Shown here: positions 26,258 to 35,328 of the stretch, one piece after another | Layout: each line of letters opens with the position of its first letter | Numbering within the stretch: position 1 is the first letter of the stretch | From: Pontibacter oryzae | GTDB lineage: Bacteria; Bacteroidota; Bacteroidia; Cytophagales; Hymenobacteraceae | DNA: 64,000 nucleotides | Reading direction: 5' to 3' | Assembly (NCBI RefSeq): GCF_003576375.1 | Contig: NZ_QWGE01000003.1 | Span: 310,001-374,000 of the forward strand | The notes under the pieces: generated by a model | What the model saw: the letters and a program-made list of their open reading frames with translations, nothing else | Told to the model about the DNA's origin: nothing | Database searches by the model: none | Made by a program: the position numbers and the translations under genes

Positions 26258-27259
26258 CTACTGCCCAAAGTTGATCTCCGTGCTGTCGCCGATGTTGAGG
26301 CTGTGGCTAAAGCCTTTGAAGGAGGCATCGCTGCCGATGATGGAGTCCTGCATAACGGCAAAGCCCAGCTCAGAGAACGACCCAATAATGGAGTTGCTCA
26401 GGATGCTGTGCGTAATGGTGGTGTTATCGCCGATGGCCACGTTTGGCCCGATGATGGAGTTGCTGATAGTGCAATCCTGGCCGATGCTTACCGGAGGAAT
26501 AATAATGCAGCCGGGACACATCTGGCTGTAGTCGCGCTCCCGGAACTTGGGGCGGGCCAGCAGGGTGGCGTTGGCTTCCAGCAGCGTTTCCTTGCGTCCG
26601 CAGTCGAACCAGTGGTCTACGCTCCAGGGCACCATTTTCTCGCCGTGCTTGATCATGTGCATCAGCGCATCGGTTAAGTGGTACTCGCCCTGCGTGCGGA
26701 TGTCTTCTGAGATAATGTGCTCCAGCGAGGCGATAAGTTTTTGCGGCTGCATGATCTTGTAAAGCCCTACCAGCGCGAAGTTAGATTTCGGGATCTTCGG
26801 TTTTTCTACCACCTTAGTCACAAACTCGTCGGAGCCCATTTCGGTAACGCCGAACAACGATGGCTTTGCCACTTTTTTAACACCTAATACTGAGTAAGGT
26901 GCCTCTATGATAGCTTGCAGGTCCACGTCCACAATGGCGTCGCCGAGCATAATTAGCACACTTTCCTCCTGCGCATATGTGTGGCGGGCAATCCAGAGGG
27001 CATGGCCCAGGCCCTCGCGGGGCTCCTGCACCACAAACTCGGCGCTCAGCTCGGGGTACTTTTGCCGCACGTAGCGCTCTACTTTCTCGCCCAGATAGCC
27101 AATTATAAAAACGCAATCGCTTACACCAGCATCCATCAGTTTTTCGATGATGTGGCCAAGTATAGTGTTATCAGCCACCGGCACCAGCGATTTAGGCTGC
27201 GTGTGCGTGTGCGGCCGAAGCTTAGAACCAACGCCTGCTACAGGTATAATTGCTTTCAT
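26258..27259 (-). CDS. Sugar-phosphate nucleotidyltransferase
   Basis: 333 aa, transfers NMP to a sugar-1-phosphate to make nucleotide sugars; cytoplasmic. The N-terminal Rossmann-like nucleotidyltransferase domain starts MKAIIPVAGVGSKLRPHTHTQ with the G-x-G-x-x-L/R-P loop and PKSLVPVADNTIL (about 23-35). GLGHALWIA (about 83-91) binds the base, and VLIMLGDAIVDVD (about 101-113) carries the metal-binding Asp. A product-binding VEKPKIPKSNFALVGLY segment follows. The C-terminal left-handed beta-helix (about 245-333) has hexapeptide repeats such as ISNSIIGPNVAIGDNT. Related to glucose-1-phosphate thymidylyl/uridylyltransferases; exact sugar not determinable. Confidence 0.92.
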   Translation of the reverse strand: MKAIIPVAGVGSKLRPHTHTQPKSLVPVADNTILGHIIEKLMDAGVSDCVFIIGYLGEKVERYVRQKYPELSAEFVVQEPREGLGHALWIARHTYAQEESVLIMLGDAIVDVDLQAIIEAPYSVLGVKKVAKPSLFGVTEMGSDEFVTKVVEKPKIPKSNFALVGLYKIMQPQKLIASLEHIISEDIRTQGEYHLTDALMHMIKHGEKMVPWSVDHWFDCGRKETLLEANATLLARPKFRERDYSQMCPGCIIIPPVSIGQDCTISNSIIGPNVAIGDNTTITHSILSNSIIGSFSELGFAVMQDSIIGSDASFKGFSHSLNIGDSTEINFGQ

Positions 27260-27541
27260 ATACTATACTTTTCTGCAATATATCGATTTTAAACTATAAG
27301 TTAAAGACAGGCAACTGGTTGGCTACCGGCTTTATATTTACCAGTATCTCCAGACAAAGCTTTGAACATCACCCCTTATTAGTTTAGCATACTTACGCAG
27401 GAAAGCGCATGCCTTATACCTGTGTAGCATTAAGTTTTCACTATTTTACTGCCGCACTTAACACAGCTTTCCTATCTTCGTACAGATATCGCCTGCAAGG
27501 GCTTTTTACAACGTATACTAAACCATACCAACACCTAACTT

Positions 27542-28120
27542 ATGAGAAAACTGTTTTTTTACCTGATTGGCTTCGTAATTCTGGCATCTCAATCATCCTG
27601 CGGCTATAACAGCATGGTTGAGAAAGACGAAACCGTAGAGGCGCAATGGGCAAACGTGCAGAACGCGTATCAACGCCGTGCCGACCTGGTACCTAACCTG
27701 GTAAACACCGTGAAAGGCGCAGCCAACTTCGAGAAAGAAACCCTGACACAAGTGATTGAGGCACGCGCCAAAGCCACCAGCGTAAACATCAGCCCCGATA
27801 ACCTGACACCTGAAAACATTCAGCGCTTCCAGCAGGCGCAGGGCGAGCTGAGCGGAGCCCTGAGCAGGCTGCTTGTATCCGTGGAGCGTTACCCGGAACT
27901 AAAGGCTAACCAGAACTTCCTGGAGCTGCAGGCTCAGCTGGAGGGTACCGAGAACCGCATCTCCGTAGAGCGCCGCAAGTTTAACGAAACCGTGCAGGAC
28001 TACAACTCTTACATCCGTTCTTTTCCGCGCAACCTAATCGCGGGCATGTTCGATTTTGAGAAGAAAGGCTACTTCGAAGCCGATGCTGGTGCACAAACAG
28101 CCCCAACGGTAGAGTTTTAA
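27542..28120 (+). CDS. LemA family lipoprotein
   Basis: 192 aa. N-terminal lipoprotein signal (MRKLFFYLIGFVILASQSSC, Cys at about residue 20), then the LemA four-helix coiled domain. Hallmarks: VEKDETVEAQWANVQNAYQRRADLVPNLV split across about 26-54, FEKETLTQVIEARAKA at about 63-78, NFLELQAQLEGTENRISVERRKFN and YNSYIRSFP near 120-160. LemA proteins are envelope proteins of unclear function, often next to TPM-domain (YgcG-like) genes, exactly as here. First gene of a three-gene operon. Confidence 0.94.
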   Translation: MRKLFFYLIGFVILASQSSCGYNSMVEKDETVEAQWANVQNAYQRRADLVPNLVNTVKGAANFEKETLTQVIEARAKATSVNISPDNLTPENIQRFQQAQGELSGALSRLLVSVERYPELKANQNFLELQAQLEGTENRISVERRKFNETVQDYNSYIRSFPRNLIAGMFDFEKKGYFEADAGAQTAPTVEF

Positions 28121-28195
28121 ATTGCTGATTGTCAATTATTGATTGCTTTCCGAGCACTTTTAACAACTGACAATCACCTATCAACAATCAAGCTT

Positions 28196-28633
28196 ATGCC
28201 CAAAGACACGATAACGCCTGCTGATGAGCAGAAGATAATTGAGGCGATCAAGGATGCCGAGATGCAGACCTCTGGCGAGATACGCGTGCATATAGAGAGC
28301 AGCTGCAACATGGATGTGCTGGACCGCGCCACTGAGGTGTTTGCCGAGCTGCACATGCACCAGACCGACCAGCGCAACGGAGTATTGTTTTATGTAGCGA
28401 TAGAGGATCATCAGTTCGCCGTGCTGGGCGATGCTGGTATCAACGCCACCGTGCCCGACCATTTCTGGGAAGACATTACGGCGGAAGTCATTAAAAACTT
28501 TAAGCATAAAAAGTATGCCGAAGGCCTGGCTCGCGGCATACGCATGGCCGGAGAACAGCTACAAGCTCACTTTCCTTACGATCGCCACGGCGACATAAAC
28601 GAACTGAGCGATGATATTTCGTTCGGAGATTAG
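28196..28633 (+). CDS. TPM-domain protein (soluble)
   Basis: 145 aa with a single TPM_phosphatase domain and no signal peptide; start at 28196 (MPKDTITPADEQ) after an unconserved in-frame extension. Features: KIIEAIKDAEMQTSGEIRVHIES, NGVLFYVAIEDHQFAVLGDAGIN (about 61-83) with the family I-x-G-D-x-G-I, and a C-terminal helix YAEGLARGIRMAGEQLQAHFP. Probably faces the cytoplasm. It lies between lemA (75 nt, with a low-complexity spacer) and the larger TPM gene (6 nt downstream). Confidence 0.88.
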   Translation: MPKDTITPADEQKIIEAIKDAEMQTSGEIRVHIESSCNMDVLDRATEVFAELHMHQTDQRNGVLFYVAIEDHQFAVLGDAGINATVPDHFWEDITAEVIKNFKHKKYAEGLARGIRMAGEQLQAHFPYDRHGDINELSDDISFGD

Positions 28634-28639
28634 CAGATT

Positions 28640-29407
28640 ATGAAGCACTTATCCCTTATTTTCTACTTTTGTTTCCTGAGCCTGGCTGCCTTTGCACAAA
28701 GCGCAGACTTCCCGGAAAAGCCAACGCGCCTGGTTAATGACTACGCGGACATGCTAACCCCGCAGGAAGAGCAGGCGCTGGAGCAAAAGCTTGTAAACTA
28801 TTCTGATACCACTTCTACCCAGATAACCATTGCCCTGATAACCTCCCTGGGCGGCTACGATGCAAACCAGTATGCTGCTGAGTTGGGCGAGCGCTGGGGC
28901 GTTGGCTCCGGCAAGTATGACAACGGCCTGGTTATACTTGTAGCCAAGGATGAGCGGAAAGTTGCGATACAAACTGGCTATGGCCTGGAAGAACACATTC
29001 CCGATGCCATTGCCAAGCGCATTACAGAGCGCACCCTAAAGCCGGCCTTTGGGCAAGGGCAGTTTTACCAGGGCTTGGACCAAGCTACCACTTTGATTAT
29101 TGAGCTCGCCAGCGGAGCTTACCAGGCAGACCCAGCACAGGCAGAGGGCAAGGGCTCGGGGCCCTCGGTGTTCTTTATCATTATTGTAGCTATTGTCGTG
29201 CTCATCATACTTTCGAAGATGGGCGGAGGAGGCCGTGGCGGCAGAAGAGGCTACTCGCGCACGTTTGGCGGCCCCGTGATTGTGCCAGGCGGCTTTGGCA
29301 CCTTCCGTTCGGGAGGTGGCATGTTTGGCGGCGGAGGCGGTGGAGGAGGCTTCGGCGGTTTTGGCGGAGGCTCTTTTGGCGGCGGTGGCGCCAGCAGCAG
29401 TTGGTAA
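28640..29407 (+). CDS. TPM-domain membrane protein with Gly-rich tail (YgcG-like)
   Basis: 255 aa. Signal peptide (about 1-19, ends AFAQ), periplasmic TPM domain (about 25-150) with VNDYADMLTPQEEQALEQKL, DNGLVILVAKDERKVAIQTGYGLE (about 93-116) and an ALxxIxx helix, then one transmembrane helix (about 177-193, VFFIIIVAIVVLIILSK). A strongly Gly/Phe-rich low-complexity C-terminal tail of about 55 residues ends in SSSW. This architecture is common in bacterial YgcG-type proteins. Starts 6 nt after the previous stop; the strong terminator at 29424-29462 ends the operon. Confidence 0.9.
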   Translation: MKHLSLIFYFCFLSLAAFAQSADFPEKPTRLVNDYADMLTPQEEQALEQKLVNYSDTTSTQITIALITSLGGYDANQYAAELGERWGVGSGKYDNGLVILVAKDERKVAIQTGYGLEEHIPDAIAKRITERTLKPAFGQGQFYQGLDQATTLIIELASGAYQADPAQAEGKGSGPSVFFIIIVAIVVLIILSKMGGGGRGGRRGYSRTFGGPVIVPGGFGTFRSGGGMFGGGGGGGGFGGFGGGSFGGGGASSSW

Positions 29408-29423
29408 GCACACATCACTTTAT

Positions 29424-29462
29424 AAAAAAGCCTTGCGCAGATTAGCTGTGCAAGGCTTTTTT
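29424..29462. terminator. Strong bidirectional terminator
   Basis: A 17-bp stem (29424-29440 with 29446-29462; one G-U pair) around ATTAG, flanked by A6 and T6. It closes the lemA-TPM operon and the convergent unknown gene at 29480. Confidence 0.93.
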
Positions 29463-29479
29463 ATGTGCTCATCAATTTA

Positions 29480-30082
29480 TTAGCCGCCAACGTTTGCCAC
29501 TACCATATAAACAGTGCTTAGCACGGCCACACCTATGCCAAAGCCTGCAGCGGCTTTCTTAGCCTTTACCTTGCGCGCTGCTTTCCGGTATGCGTTTTGG
29601 TAGGCTGGCTCTTTCATCAGGTGCCGGTTGGGGTTATAGTCTGCGTTAAGGTTAGGAGGGGCAACAGTGTTCACGGCACCTGTCACGATGCCGGCGGCAG
29701 GGTTTAAAACGGTGGCTCCCAAGGTCGACCACATCACGCCACGCCCTTTATAGTATACTTTTGCATCGTGTTGTGCCTGGGCAACCAGCTCCGCCTCCGT
29801 GCTTATACTAGTCTTCTCCTCCTGAAAAACGTGTTCGGGTGCCTCCATAGGCGCCACAGAGGCCATCAGGCGCATAGCTTTTACCTCCTGCCTGCCCAGT
29901 CTAAAGGTTTGGCTTCCATTGGTATCGTTAAAATAGCGGTATACTACTTCGTCTGGCCCTACGTGCAGTACTTTACCCACAATTTCCTGCCCATCGCTGG
30001 TAGAAATAATGTCTTGCCCAAAGGCTCCTTCACACATTAGGCATAGCAGCGGAACCGTAATCGTGTAAATATATTTGCCCAT
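29480..30082 (-). CDS. Secreted/membrane protein of unknown function
   Basis: 200 aa from ATG at 30082 (MGKYIYTITVPLLCLMCEGAFG), a signal peptide; the open frame upstream to 30145 is ignored. Mature N-terminus has QDIISTSDGQEIVGKVLHVGPDEVVYRYF (about 22-50 in two pieces), the pattern of Bacteroidota proteins that start with a small SH3-like beta domain 'D-x-I-x-T-x-D-G-x-x-I-x-G-K-V'. The C-terminus has a basic segment (RKAARKVKAKKA) and a final TM helix (about 178-198). Function unknown. Monocistronic. Confidence 0.75.
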   Translation of the reverse strand: MGKYIYTITVPLLCLMCEGAFGQDIISTSDGQEIVGKVLHVGPDEVVYRYFNDTNGSQTFRLGRQEVKAMRLMASVAPMEAPEHVFQEEKTSISTEAELVAQAQHDAKVYYKGRGVMWSTLGATVLNPAAGIVTGAVNTVAPPNLNADYNPNRHLMKEPAYQNAYRKAARKVKAKKAAAGFGIGVAVLSTVYMVVANVGG

Positions 30083-30337
30083 AATTTGGAGGTAAAAGGT
30101 GAGGCCGGTCAGCAGGTTATAACTTGCGTCAGTATCTATTTTCAACGCAATTCATATTTTTCTGGACATATAGAATTAACAATTTCTTAACAGAGGAACA
30201 AATCGCAAAGTATAAAACTGGCTTATAAAGGGATATCAGGGCAAAGGGGCACCCTTCTGTAATCATTTCTGTTGTAAAGGCGTTATAGGGATTGTGCCGG
30301 TGGTGGCACGGCAAGCACAAGCGGAATTTACCAGTAC

Positions 30338-33010
30338 ATGAAGATATTCGGAGATAGTATAAAAACGAAGGTGGTGATAGGTTTTACGCTGGCACTAAGC
30401 ATTGTAGTGGCGGCCATTTACCTTACCTACTCCAGCTTCACCAAATTACTCGACTCAGTAGAGGTTTTATCGCAGCCAAACCATAAGCTAAAGGAGCTAC
30501 AGCATACTCTGGCTACCATTTCCACGGCAGAGAGCGCCATACGCGCCTATACGCTTACAACCAAGGAAGATCATTTTAAGGCATATCTTATGCACCTGGA
30601 TACTATTCAGAGCCAGATAGACTCATTGGAGCGAATGATGCAGCACAGCCCGCGAGAACTGGCCCAGGTAGACTCCATTTCCGCCCTGCTGGATGCAAAG
30701 CAACAAAGCCTGGAGCGCTATGTGGCGTTAAAAAAGCAGCAGAAACTTAATAATTACTCAGGCAAAGCTATGCGCCAGATTGCCTCTACCGCTGAACAAA
30801 AACCGCTTTCTACCACCATCCGCCAGCACACCACCACTACTATTTCCGATCGGCTGGACATGAACGGCACCGACACTGAGTTACAGGAGGAGGTGCCTAC
30901 GGAACAGGAGCAACCCGTAGAGAAAGACGAGGACAAGCGCGGTTTCTTTGGCCGGCTCTTCTCTAGAAAGGAGAAGCAAAACAAACAGCAGGATGCGCCA
31001 CCTAAAGTAATTGTCCCCCAGCTCGATGTTAAGCAGGAGGTAAAGATTGATACCAGCCGTGCCTCTACGCCAGTAGCGCCGCTGAACAAGGTAAGGCGCA
31101 TACTCCACAATGTGCAGCGCGAAGCCGATGAGCAGGAGCAGCAGTTAGAGGCAAAAGAATTGGCCTTGCTGCAGCAGGATAAGCAGATCATGGACCAGAT
31201 CCGGACAATGATGTATGAGCTGGAAAACCATGAACAGGCGCAAACAGCCATAAACTCCAGCCGCGCCCGTGCGGTAGCCCAGCATACATCCGTTATCATG
31301 CTGATTATCGGTATCATTGGTTTGGGAAGCGGCATCGCGTTTATTCTTATCATCCTCCGCGACCTTACGCGCAGCAACAATTACAAATCAAGGCTGATAC
31401 ATGCCCAGAAAGAGGCCGTGAAGCTGGCCCGCGCCAAGGAGGCGTTTGTAGCCAACATGAGCCACGAGATGCGCACGCCCCTGAATGTTATACTTGGCTT
31501 TACCCAGCAAATGCGCCACACACCGCTGCAGCCGCAGCAGGAGGACCACGTACAGGCCATTAACGGTGCCGGCCAACACTTGCTACATATCGTGAATGAC
31601 GTGCTGGATTTATCCAAAATAGAGGCTGGTAAACTAGAGATAGACCACACGCCATTTAGCCTGCGCCAGCTACTGACAGACGTAGAACAGGCGTTCCAGT
31701 TAAAGGCTTCCAGCAAAAGCGTGCTACTTACATGTAAAGCTGATGAACCCATCCCCGATACGCTCTCTGGCGACCCGTTGCGCCTGAAGCAAGTGCTGTT
31801 TAACCTCGTGGATAATGCCATTAAGTTTACGCACCAAGGCGAGGTAACCGTAGACGTGCGGCTGCGAAGCCGCCGCCGTAGCCGCGCTGTGCTCAGCTTT
31901 GCCGTTGCCGATACAGGCATAGGTATTCCCGAGAATCGCATGCAGCATGTGTTCGGAGAGTTTAATCAGGCTGATGATTCTATACTTCGAAAGTATGGCG
32001 GTACAGGCCTGGGGCTTTCTATCAGCAAGAAACTGGTGGAGATGCAGGGAGGCACGCTCACCGTAAAAAGTATGTATGGCGAAGGAACAACATTTACCAT
32101 CGTGCTACCAATGCGTGTAACACAGGAGCAGGTGCCTGCCATGCCAGCAGAAGCAGTACCTATGCCAGCGGCTTTTAAAGGTTTTAAAGCGTTGGTAGTA
32201 GATGATGATGCCTATAGCCGCACGCTCTGCGATCTGATCCTAAGCCGCTGGGGCATGCAAGTGCACCTGGCTAACGACGGACAGGAAGCCCTTGACTTAG
32301 TGCAGGAACATACGTTTGATGTAGTCCTGACTGATATCCAGCTGCCTGGCATGAGCGGCAAAACCGTTGCGCGCAACATCCGGAAACTGGATAAGCAGGT
32401 ACCCATTATCGCCCTCACGGCCAACATCCTCAGCAACGATGCCGACTTCTTTAAGAACACTGCCATCACGGCCCATATCCTTAAACCATTTACCGAGCAG
32501 GAATTGCACCAGAAACTGGCCGATGCACTGCCCACAACACCTATTGTGCCCTTCGAACCTATCGCAACCATACAACAACCCGCAGCAGAACCTGCCCAGA
32601 AATACGATCCGCAGGAAAAAGCCGATGAAGTATTGTTCGATTTAAGCGAGATGCGTCTGTTTACAGGCGATGACCACCAGGCACTGGCCGATATTCTGGA
32701 ATTATTACTGGAGGATCAGGAGCAAAACCTAAAAAAGCTACAGCAAACAGCTGCCGCTAAAGACTGGGAGGCCAACGCCACCATGGCTCATAAAATGCTC
32801 ACCGCTTTCAAGCACTTGCACGCGCACTCCGTTACGCCATACTTGCTGCAACTAGAGCAAGTGCTGCATACCGCCAAGAAGCCACAAGAAGCTGCCTTAG
32901 AGAAAGCCGCCACTGAAGCTCAGATGCAGGTGCAAAAGGTGTTAGCAGCCCTACGCCAGGAAGTTGCACGGATGACAGCCGAGGTTAAGCACCCTATAAC
33001 ACAGCAATAG
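30338..33010 (+). CDS. Hybrid sensor histidine kinase/response regulator with HPt domain
   Basis: 890 aa phosphorelay protein. TM1 (about 11-30), a periplasmic region with a CHASE3-like helical start (about 35-130), a long charged low-complexity insert (about 170-235, very rich in Glu, Lys and Gln and containing KRGFFGRLFSRKEK), further coiled coil, and TM2 (about 318-342). Then HisKA with phospho-His in NMSHEMRTPLNVILGF (about 374), HATPase with the N box NLVDNAIKF (about 490) and GTGLGLSISKKLV, receiver domain ALVVDDD (about 617) with phospho-Asp in VVLTDIQLPGMSG, and a C-terminal HPt with NATMAHKMLTAFKHL (His about 815). It converges on the NtrC-type regulator with 6 nt between stop codons. 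Confidence 0.94.
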   Translation: MKIFGDSIKTKVVIGFTLALSIVVAAIYLTYSSFTKLLDSVEVLSQPNHKLKELQHTLATISTAESAIRAYTLTTKEDHFKAYLMHLDTIQSQIDSLERMMQHSPRELAQVDSISALLDAKQQSLERYVALKKQQKLNNYSGKAMRQIASTAEQKPLSTTIRQHTTTTISDRLDMNGTDTELQEEVPTEQEQPVEKDEDKRGFFGRLFSRKEKQNKQQDAPPKVIVPQLDVKQEVKIDTSRASTPVAPLNKVRRILHNVQREADEQEQQLEAKELALLQQDKQIMDQIRTMMYELENHEQAQTAINSSRARAVAQHTSVIMLIIGIIGLGSGIAFILIILRDLTRSNNYKSRLIHAQKEAVKLARAKEAFVANMSHEMRTPLNVILGFTQQMRHTPLQPQQEDHVQAINGAGQHLLHIVNDVLDLSKIEAGKLEIDHTPFSLRQLLTDVEQAFQLKASSKSVLLTCKADEPIPDTLSGDPLRLKQVLFNLVDNAIKFTHQGEVTVDVRLRSRRRSRAVLSFAVADTGIGIPENRMQHVFGEFNQADDSILRKYGGTGLGLSISKKLVEMQGGTLTVKSMYGEGTTFTIVLPMRVTQEQVPAMPAEAVPMPAAFKGFKALVVDDDAYSRTLCDLILSRWGMQVHLANDGQEALDLVQEHTFDVVLTDIQLPGMSGKTVARNIRKLDKQVPIIALTANILSNDADFFKNTAITAHILKPFTEQELHQKLADALPTTPIVPFEPIATIQQPAAEPAQKYDPQEKADEVLFDLSEMRLFTGDDHQALADILELLLEDQEQNLKKLQQTAAAKDWEANATMAHKMLTAFKHLHAHSVTPYLLQLEQVLHTAKKPQEAALEKAATEAQMQVQKVLAALRQEVARMTAEVKHPITQQ

Positions 33011-33016
33011 CGCAGC

Positions 33017-34387
33017 TTAGATATCTATGTTATAAAGTTTTAGCTTGTTGTAGAGCGTTTTGCGGTCTATGTTAAGCAGGCGCGCCGCTTTAGACTTATT
33101 GTACTTTACGCGCTCCAGCATGGCCAGAATCATTTCGCGCTCGGTACGCTCATTTATACTTTTCAGATCGGTATCCATGGGGTGGCGCGGGGCATAGGTA
33201 ACGCTAGCCTGTTGCTCTGAGGGCGTATAGTATACTATTTCGGGCGGAAGCTCCTGCAGTGTCACCAGATCAGATTTGGTTAGCAGCACCGCGCGTTTTA
33301 CCACGTTCTTTAGTTCACGCAGGTTTCCGGGCCAGTTATATTTAAGCATGGCTTCTTCGGTAGCCTCATCAAAACCCTCTACTTCTTTCTCCAACTCGTG
33401 ATTGGCTTGCTTTAAAAAGTGGGCGGCAAACAGGATAACATCTCCGTTGCGCTCCCTTAGTGGAGGAATATTGATCTTAAATTCGTTAAGGCGGTGGTAC
33501 AGGTCTTCGCGAAACTGACCATTGGCCACTGCTTGTGCTAAGTCCTCGTTGGTAGCAGCCAGCACGCGCACATCCACATCCTGGTCAGTGGTGCCGCCCA
33601 GTTTCCGCACTTTGCGCTCCTGCAGGGCACGCAGCAGTTGCACCTGCACCTCGTAAGGTAGGTTGCCAATCTCATCCAGAAACAGAGTGCCGCCCTCAGC
33701 TGCCTCAAACTGGCCCATTTTGTCTTTCATGGCACCTGTAAAGGCCCCCTTTACATAGCCAAACAGCTCGCTTCCGGCCAGCTCCTTCGAGAGGGCGCCA
33801 CAATCTATGGCTACAAAGGGCTTATCGTGGCGCTTGCTTTGCTGGTGTATCATGCGGGCTACATATTCTTTACCAGTGCCACTTTCGCCCTCCACAATAA
33901 CAGAGAGGTTGGTTGGTGCCACCAGCGATATGAACTCCTCGATCTGCTCTGCCTGCGCGCTCTGCCCCTTTACAAACTGTATTTCGGCAGCAGGGGCCGC
34001 GGCAGTCGCATCCTGCGCTGTATCAGCCTTCTTAGCAAGTGCATTTTTAATAACAAGCAGTGTTTCGTCGGGGTTTATAGGCTTGGTAATATACTCGAAA
34101 GCACCCATTTTAATGGCGCGCACAGCCGTGCGAATGTCGGCATAGGTTGTCATCAGGATTACCGGGACCTCCTGTGTTAGCACACGTATCTGAGACAGTA
34201 GCTCCAGTCCGTCTTTGTCGGGCAGGCGAAAGTCCGTAAGAATTAGATCAAAAGATGATGCCTTCAATAAACGTAATCCGTCGTTTGCGGTAAAAGCGGT
34301 TTCTACCTCATACTGCTGGCGCTTTAAATACCCTTTTAACATCAGGCAGAAAGCTGGGTCATCATCAATCAGAAGTATCTTTGGCAT
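33017..34387 (-). CDS. NtrC-family sigma54-dependent response regulator
   Basis: 456 aa transcription activator. Receiver domain 1-120 (ILLIDDDPAF; phospho-Asp in LILTDFRLPDKDG at about 52; K in ITKPI). AAA+ domain about 145-385 with Walker A EGESGTGKEYVA, the sigma54-contacting GAFTGA loop in GYVKGAFTGAMKD (about 222-234), Walker B GTLFLDEIGNLP and the RVLAATNEDL sensor I. The C-terminal Fis-type HTH is KSKAARLLNIDRKTLYNKLK. Start fixed at 34387 (MPKILLIDDD); an upstream in-frame Met adds nothing. Converges with the kinase gene, which may be its partner (inference). Confidence 0.95.
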   Translation of the reverse strand: MPKILLIDDDPAFCLMLKGYLKRQQYEVETAFTANDGLRLLKASSFDLILTDFRLPDKDGLELLSQIRVLTQEVPVILMTTYADIRTAVRAIKMGAFEYITKPINPDETLLVIKNALAKKADTAQDATAAAPAAEIQFVKGQSAQAEQIEEFISLVAPTNLSVIVEGESGTGKEYVARMIHQQSKRHDKPFVAIDCGALSKELAGSELFGYVKGAFTGAMKDKMGQFEAAEGGTLFLDEIGNLPYEVQVQLLRALQERKVRKLGGTTDQDVDVRVLAATNEDLAQAVANGQFREDLYHRLNEFKINIPPLRERNGDVILFAAHFLKQANHELEKEVEGFDEATEEAMLKYNWPGNLRELKNVVKRAVLLTKSDLVTLQELPPEIVYYTPSEQQASVTYAPRHPMDTDLKSINERTEREMILAMLERVKYNKSKAARLLNIDRKTLYNKLKLYNIDI

Positions 34388-34507
34388 AGTATAGTTTACG
34401 TGTTGCACTCTGCCAGGTGATGCAAAGAGCAATTAAATAACGGGTTTAGAAGCCTTATTGTTCTGTATGGCATAACAAAGCTATTCTATACTGCTTATAA
34501 CGCAAAA

Positions 34508-34545
34508 CAGGCCGGGCCTTCGTTACGTAACGAAGGCCCGGCCTG
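34508..34545 (-). terminator. Perfect 38-bp palindrome, probable terminator
   Basis: Two 19-nt arms with no loop base (34508-34526 and 34527-34545; central GTTACGTAAC). On the minus strand it is followed by TTTTGCG, which fits a terminator for the PepSY-like genes ending at 34591. Confidence 0.7.
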
Positions 34546-34590
34546 CATCAATATATGTTTGGTTAGCTTATGTTAGCTGTATGGCGCTGC

Positions 34591-34911
34591 CTAGCTATCT
34601 ACTTGCTTTCCGTTTTCATCGTAGCGCACCACAACCGATTCTTCCTCTCCATTCAGGAACTGAAGCTCATATACAGCAAGGGTTCCTTCTTCGGTAGCTT
34701 CCACTTTGTATACTTCACCCAGCATCCAGTCTTTATAGGCACCCTCGGCCACAACAGATTTCACGGCATCAGGTAAGTCTTCCGAGCTGATTCTCTGCTT
34801 CTCCTGCTGCGTTGTGGTTTGTTGCTGCTGCGTGGTAACTCCTTCCTGTGCCTGTGCATTCAAGCTTAAACAGGCTACAAAGGCAATGGCTAAAACACTT
34901 ATCTTCTTCAT
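34591..34911 (-). CDS. Small secreted PepSY-like protein (paralog 1)
   Basis: 106 aa. Signal peptide (about 1-21, ends NAQAQ), a Gln/Thr-rich linker, then a small alpha-beta domain: ISSEDLPDAVKSVV (helix, about 41-54), KDWMLGEVYKVEAT (about 59-72), YELQFLNGEEESVVVRYDENGK (about 80-101). This is the PepSY-like (PF11396-type) arrangement seen in small periplasmic Bacteroidota proteins. The next gene upstream encodes a clear paralog 45 nt away, so they form a tandem pair. They lie next to the sigma54 regulator, but no sigma54 promoter could be found for them. Confidence 0.8.
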   Translation of the reverse strand: MKKISVLAIAFVACLSLNAQAQEGVTTQQQQTTTQQEKQRISSEDLPDAVKSVVAEGAYKDWMLGEVYKVEATEEGTLAVYELQFLNGEEESVVVRYDENGKQVDS

Positions 34912-34956
34912 ACTTTCTGATTGGGTTTATGATTTGCGTTAATTGTATTTGTTCAG

Positions 34957-35328
34957 TTATTCCTGCTGGCCTTCTGCCGAGGCAAGCGCTTTGCCGGTCT
35001 CATCGAAGCGAGCTACGGCTTGCTTTTGTTCTGCGTTGGTAAAGTATACTTCGTACATTGCTTTGGCTTCGGTACCTGCTGCGGCTTGTGGTGCCACTTT
35101 GTATACTTCGCTTACTTGCCATTCTTTTAAAGCCTCGTTTTTCAGCGCTTCTTTTACGGCCTGGGGTAGTTGCTCCGGAGAAATCTGCTCTTTACCAGCC
35201 TCCTGGCCGACCGCTTGCTGGCTTTGCGGTTGTTGGTTAGAGGCGTTTGTGCTTATTGTCTGTGCTTTTGATTCTGATGAGATGGCGAAGGCCGCAAAGG
35301 CAAACGCTAGTAAAGTTGCTTTCTTCAT
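34957..35328 (-). CDS. Small secreted PepSY-like protein (paralog 2)
   Basis: 123 aa, with signal peptide (about 1-22, SESKAQ) and a Gln/Ser-rich linker. The core domain aligns with the downstream paralog: ISPEQLPQAVKEAL (about 51-64), LKEWQVSEVYKVAP (about 69-82), YEVYFTNAEQKQAVARFDETGK (about 92-113). The equivalent positions KxW, SEVYKV and RxDExGK are kept, showing tandem duplication. Likely periplasmic. First gene of the two-gene unit. Confidence 0.8.
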   Translation of the reverse strand: MKKATLLAFAFAAFAISSESKAQTISTNASNQQPQSQQAVGQEAGKEQISPEQLPQAVKEALKNEALKEWQVSEVYKVAPQAAAGTEAKAMYEVYFTNAEQKQAVARFDETGKALASAEGQQE

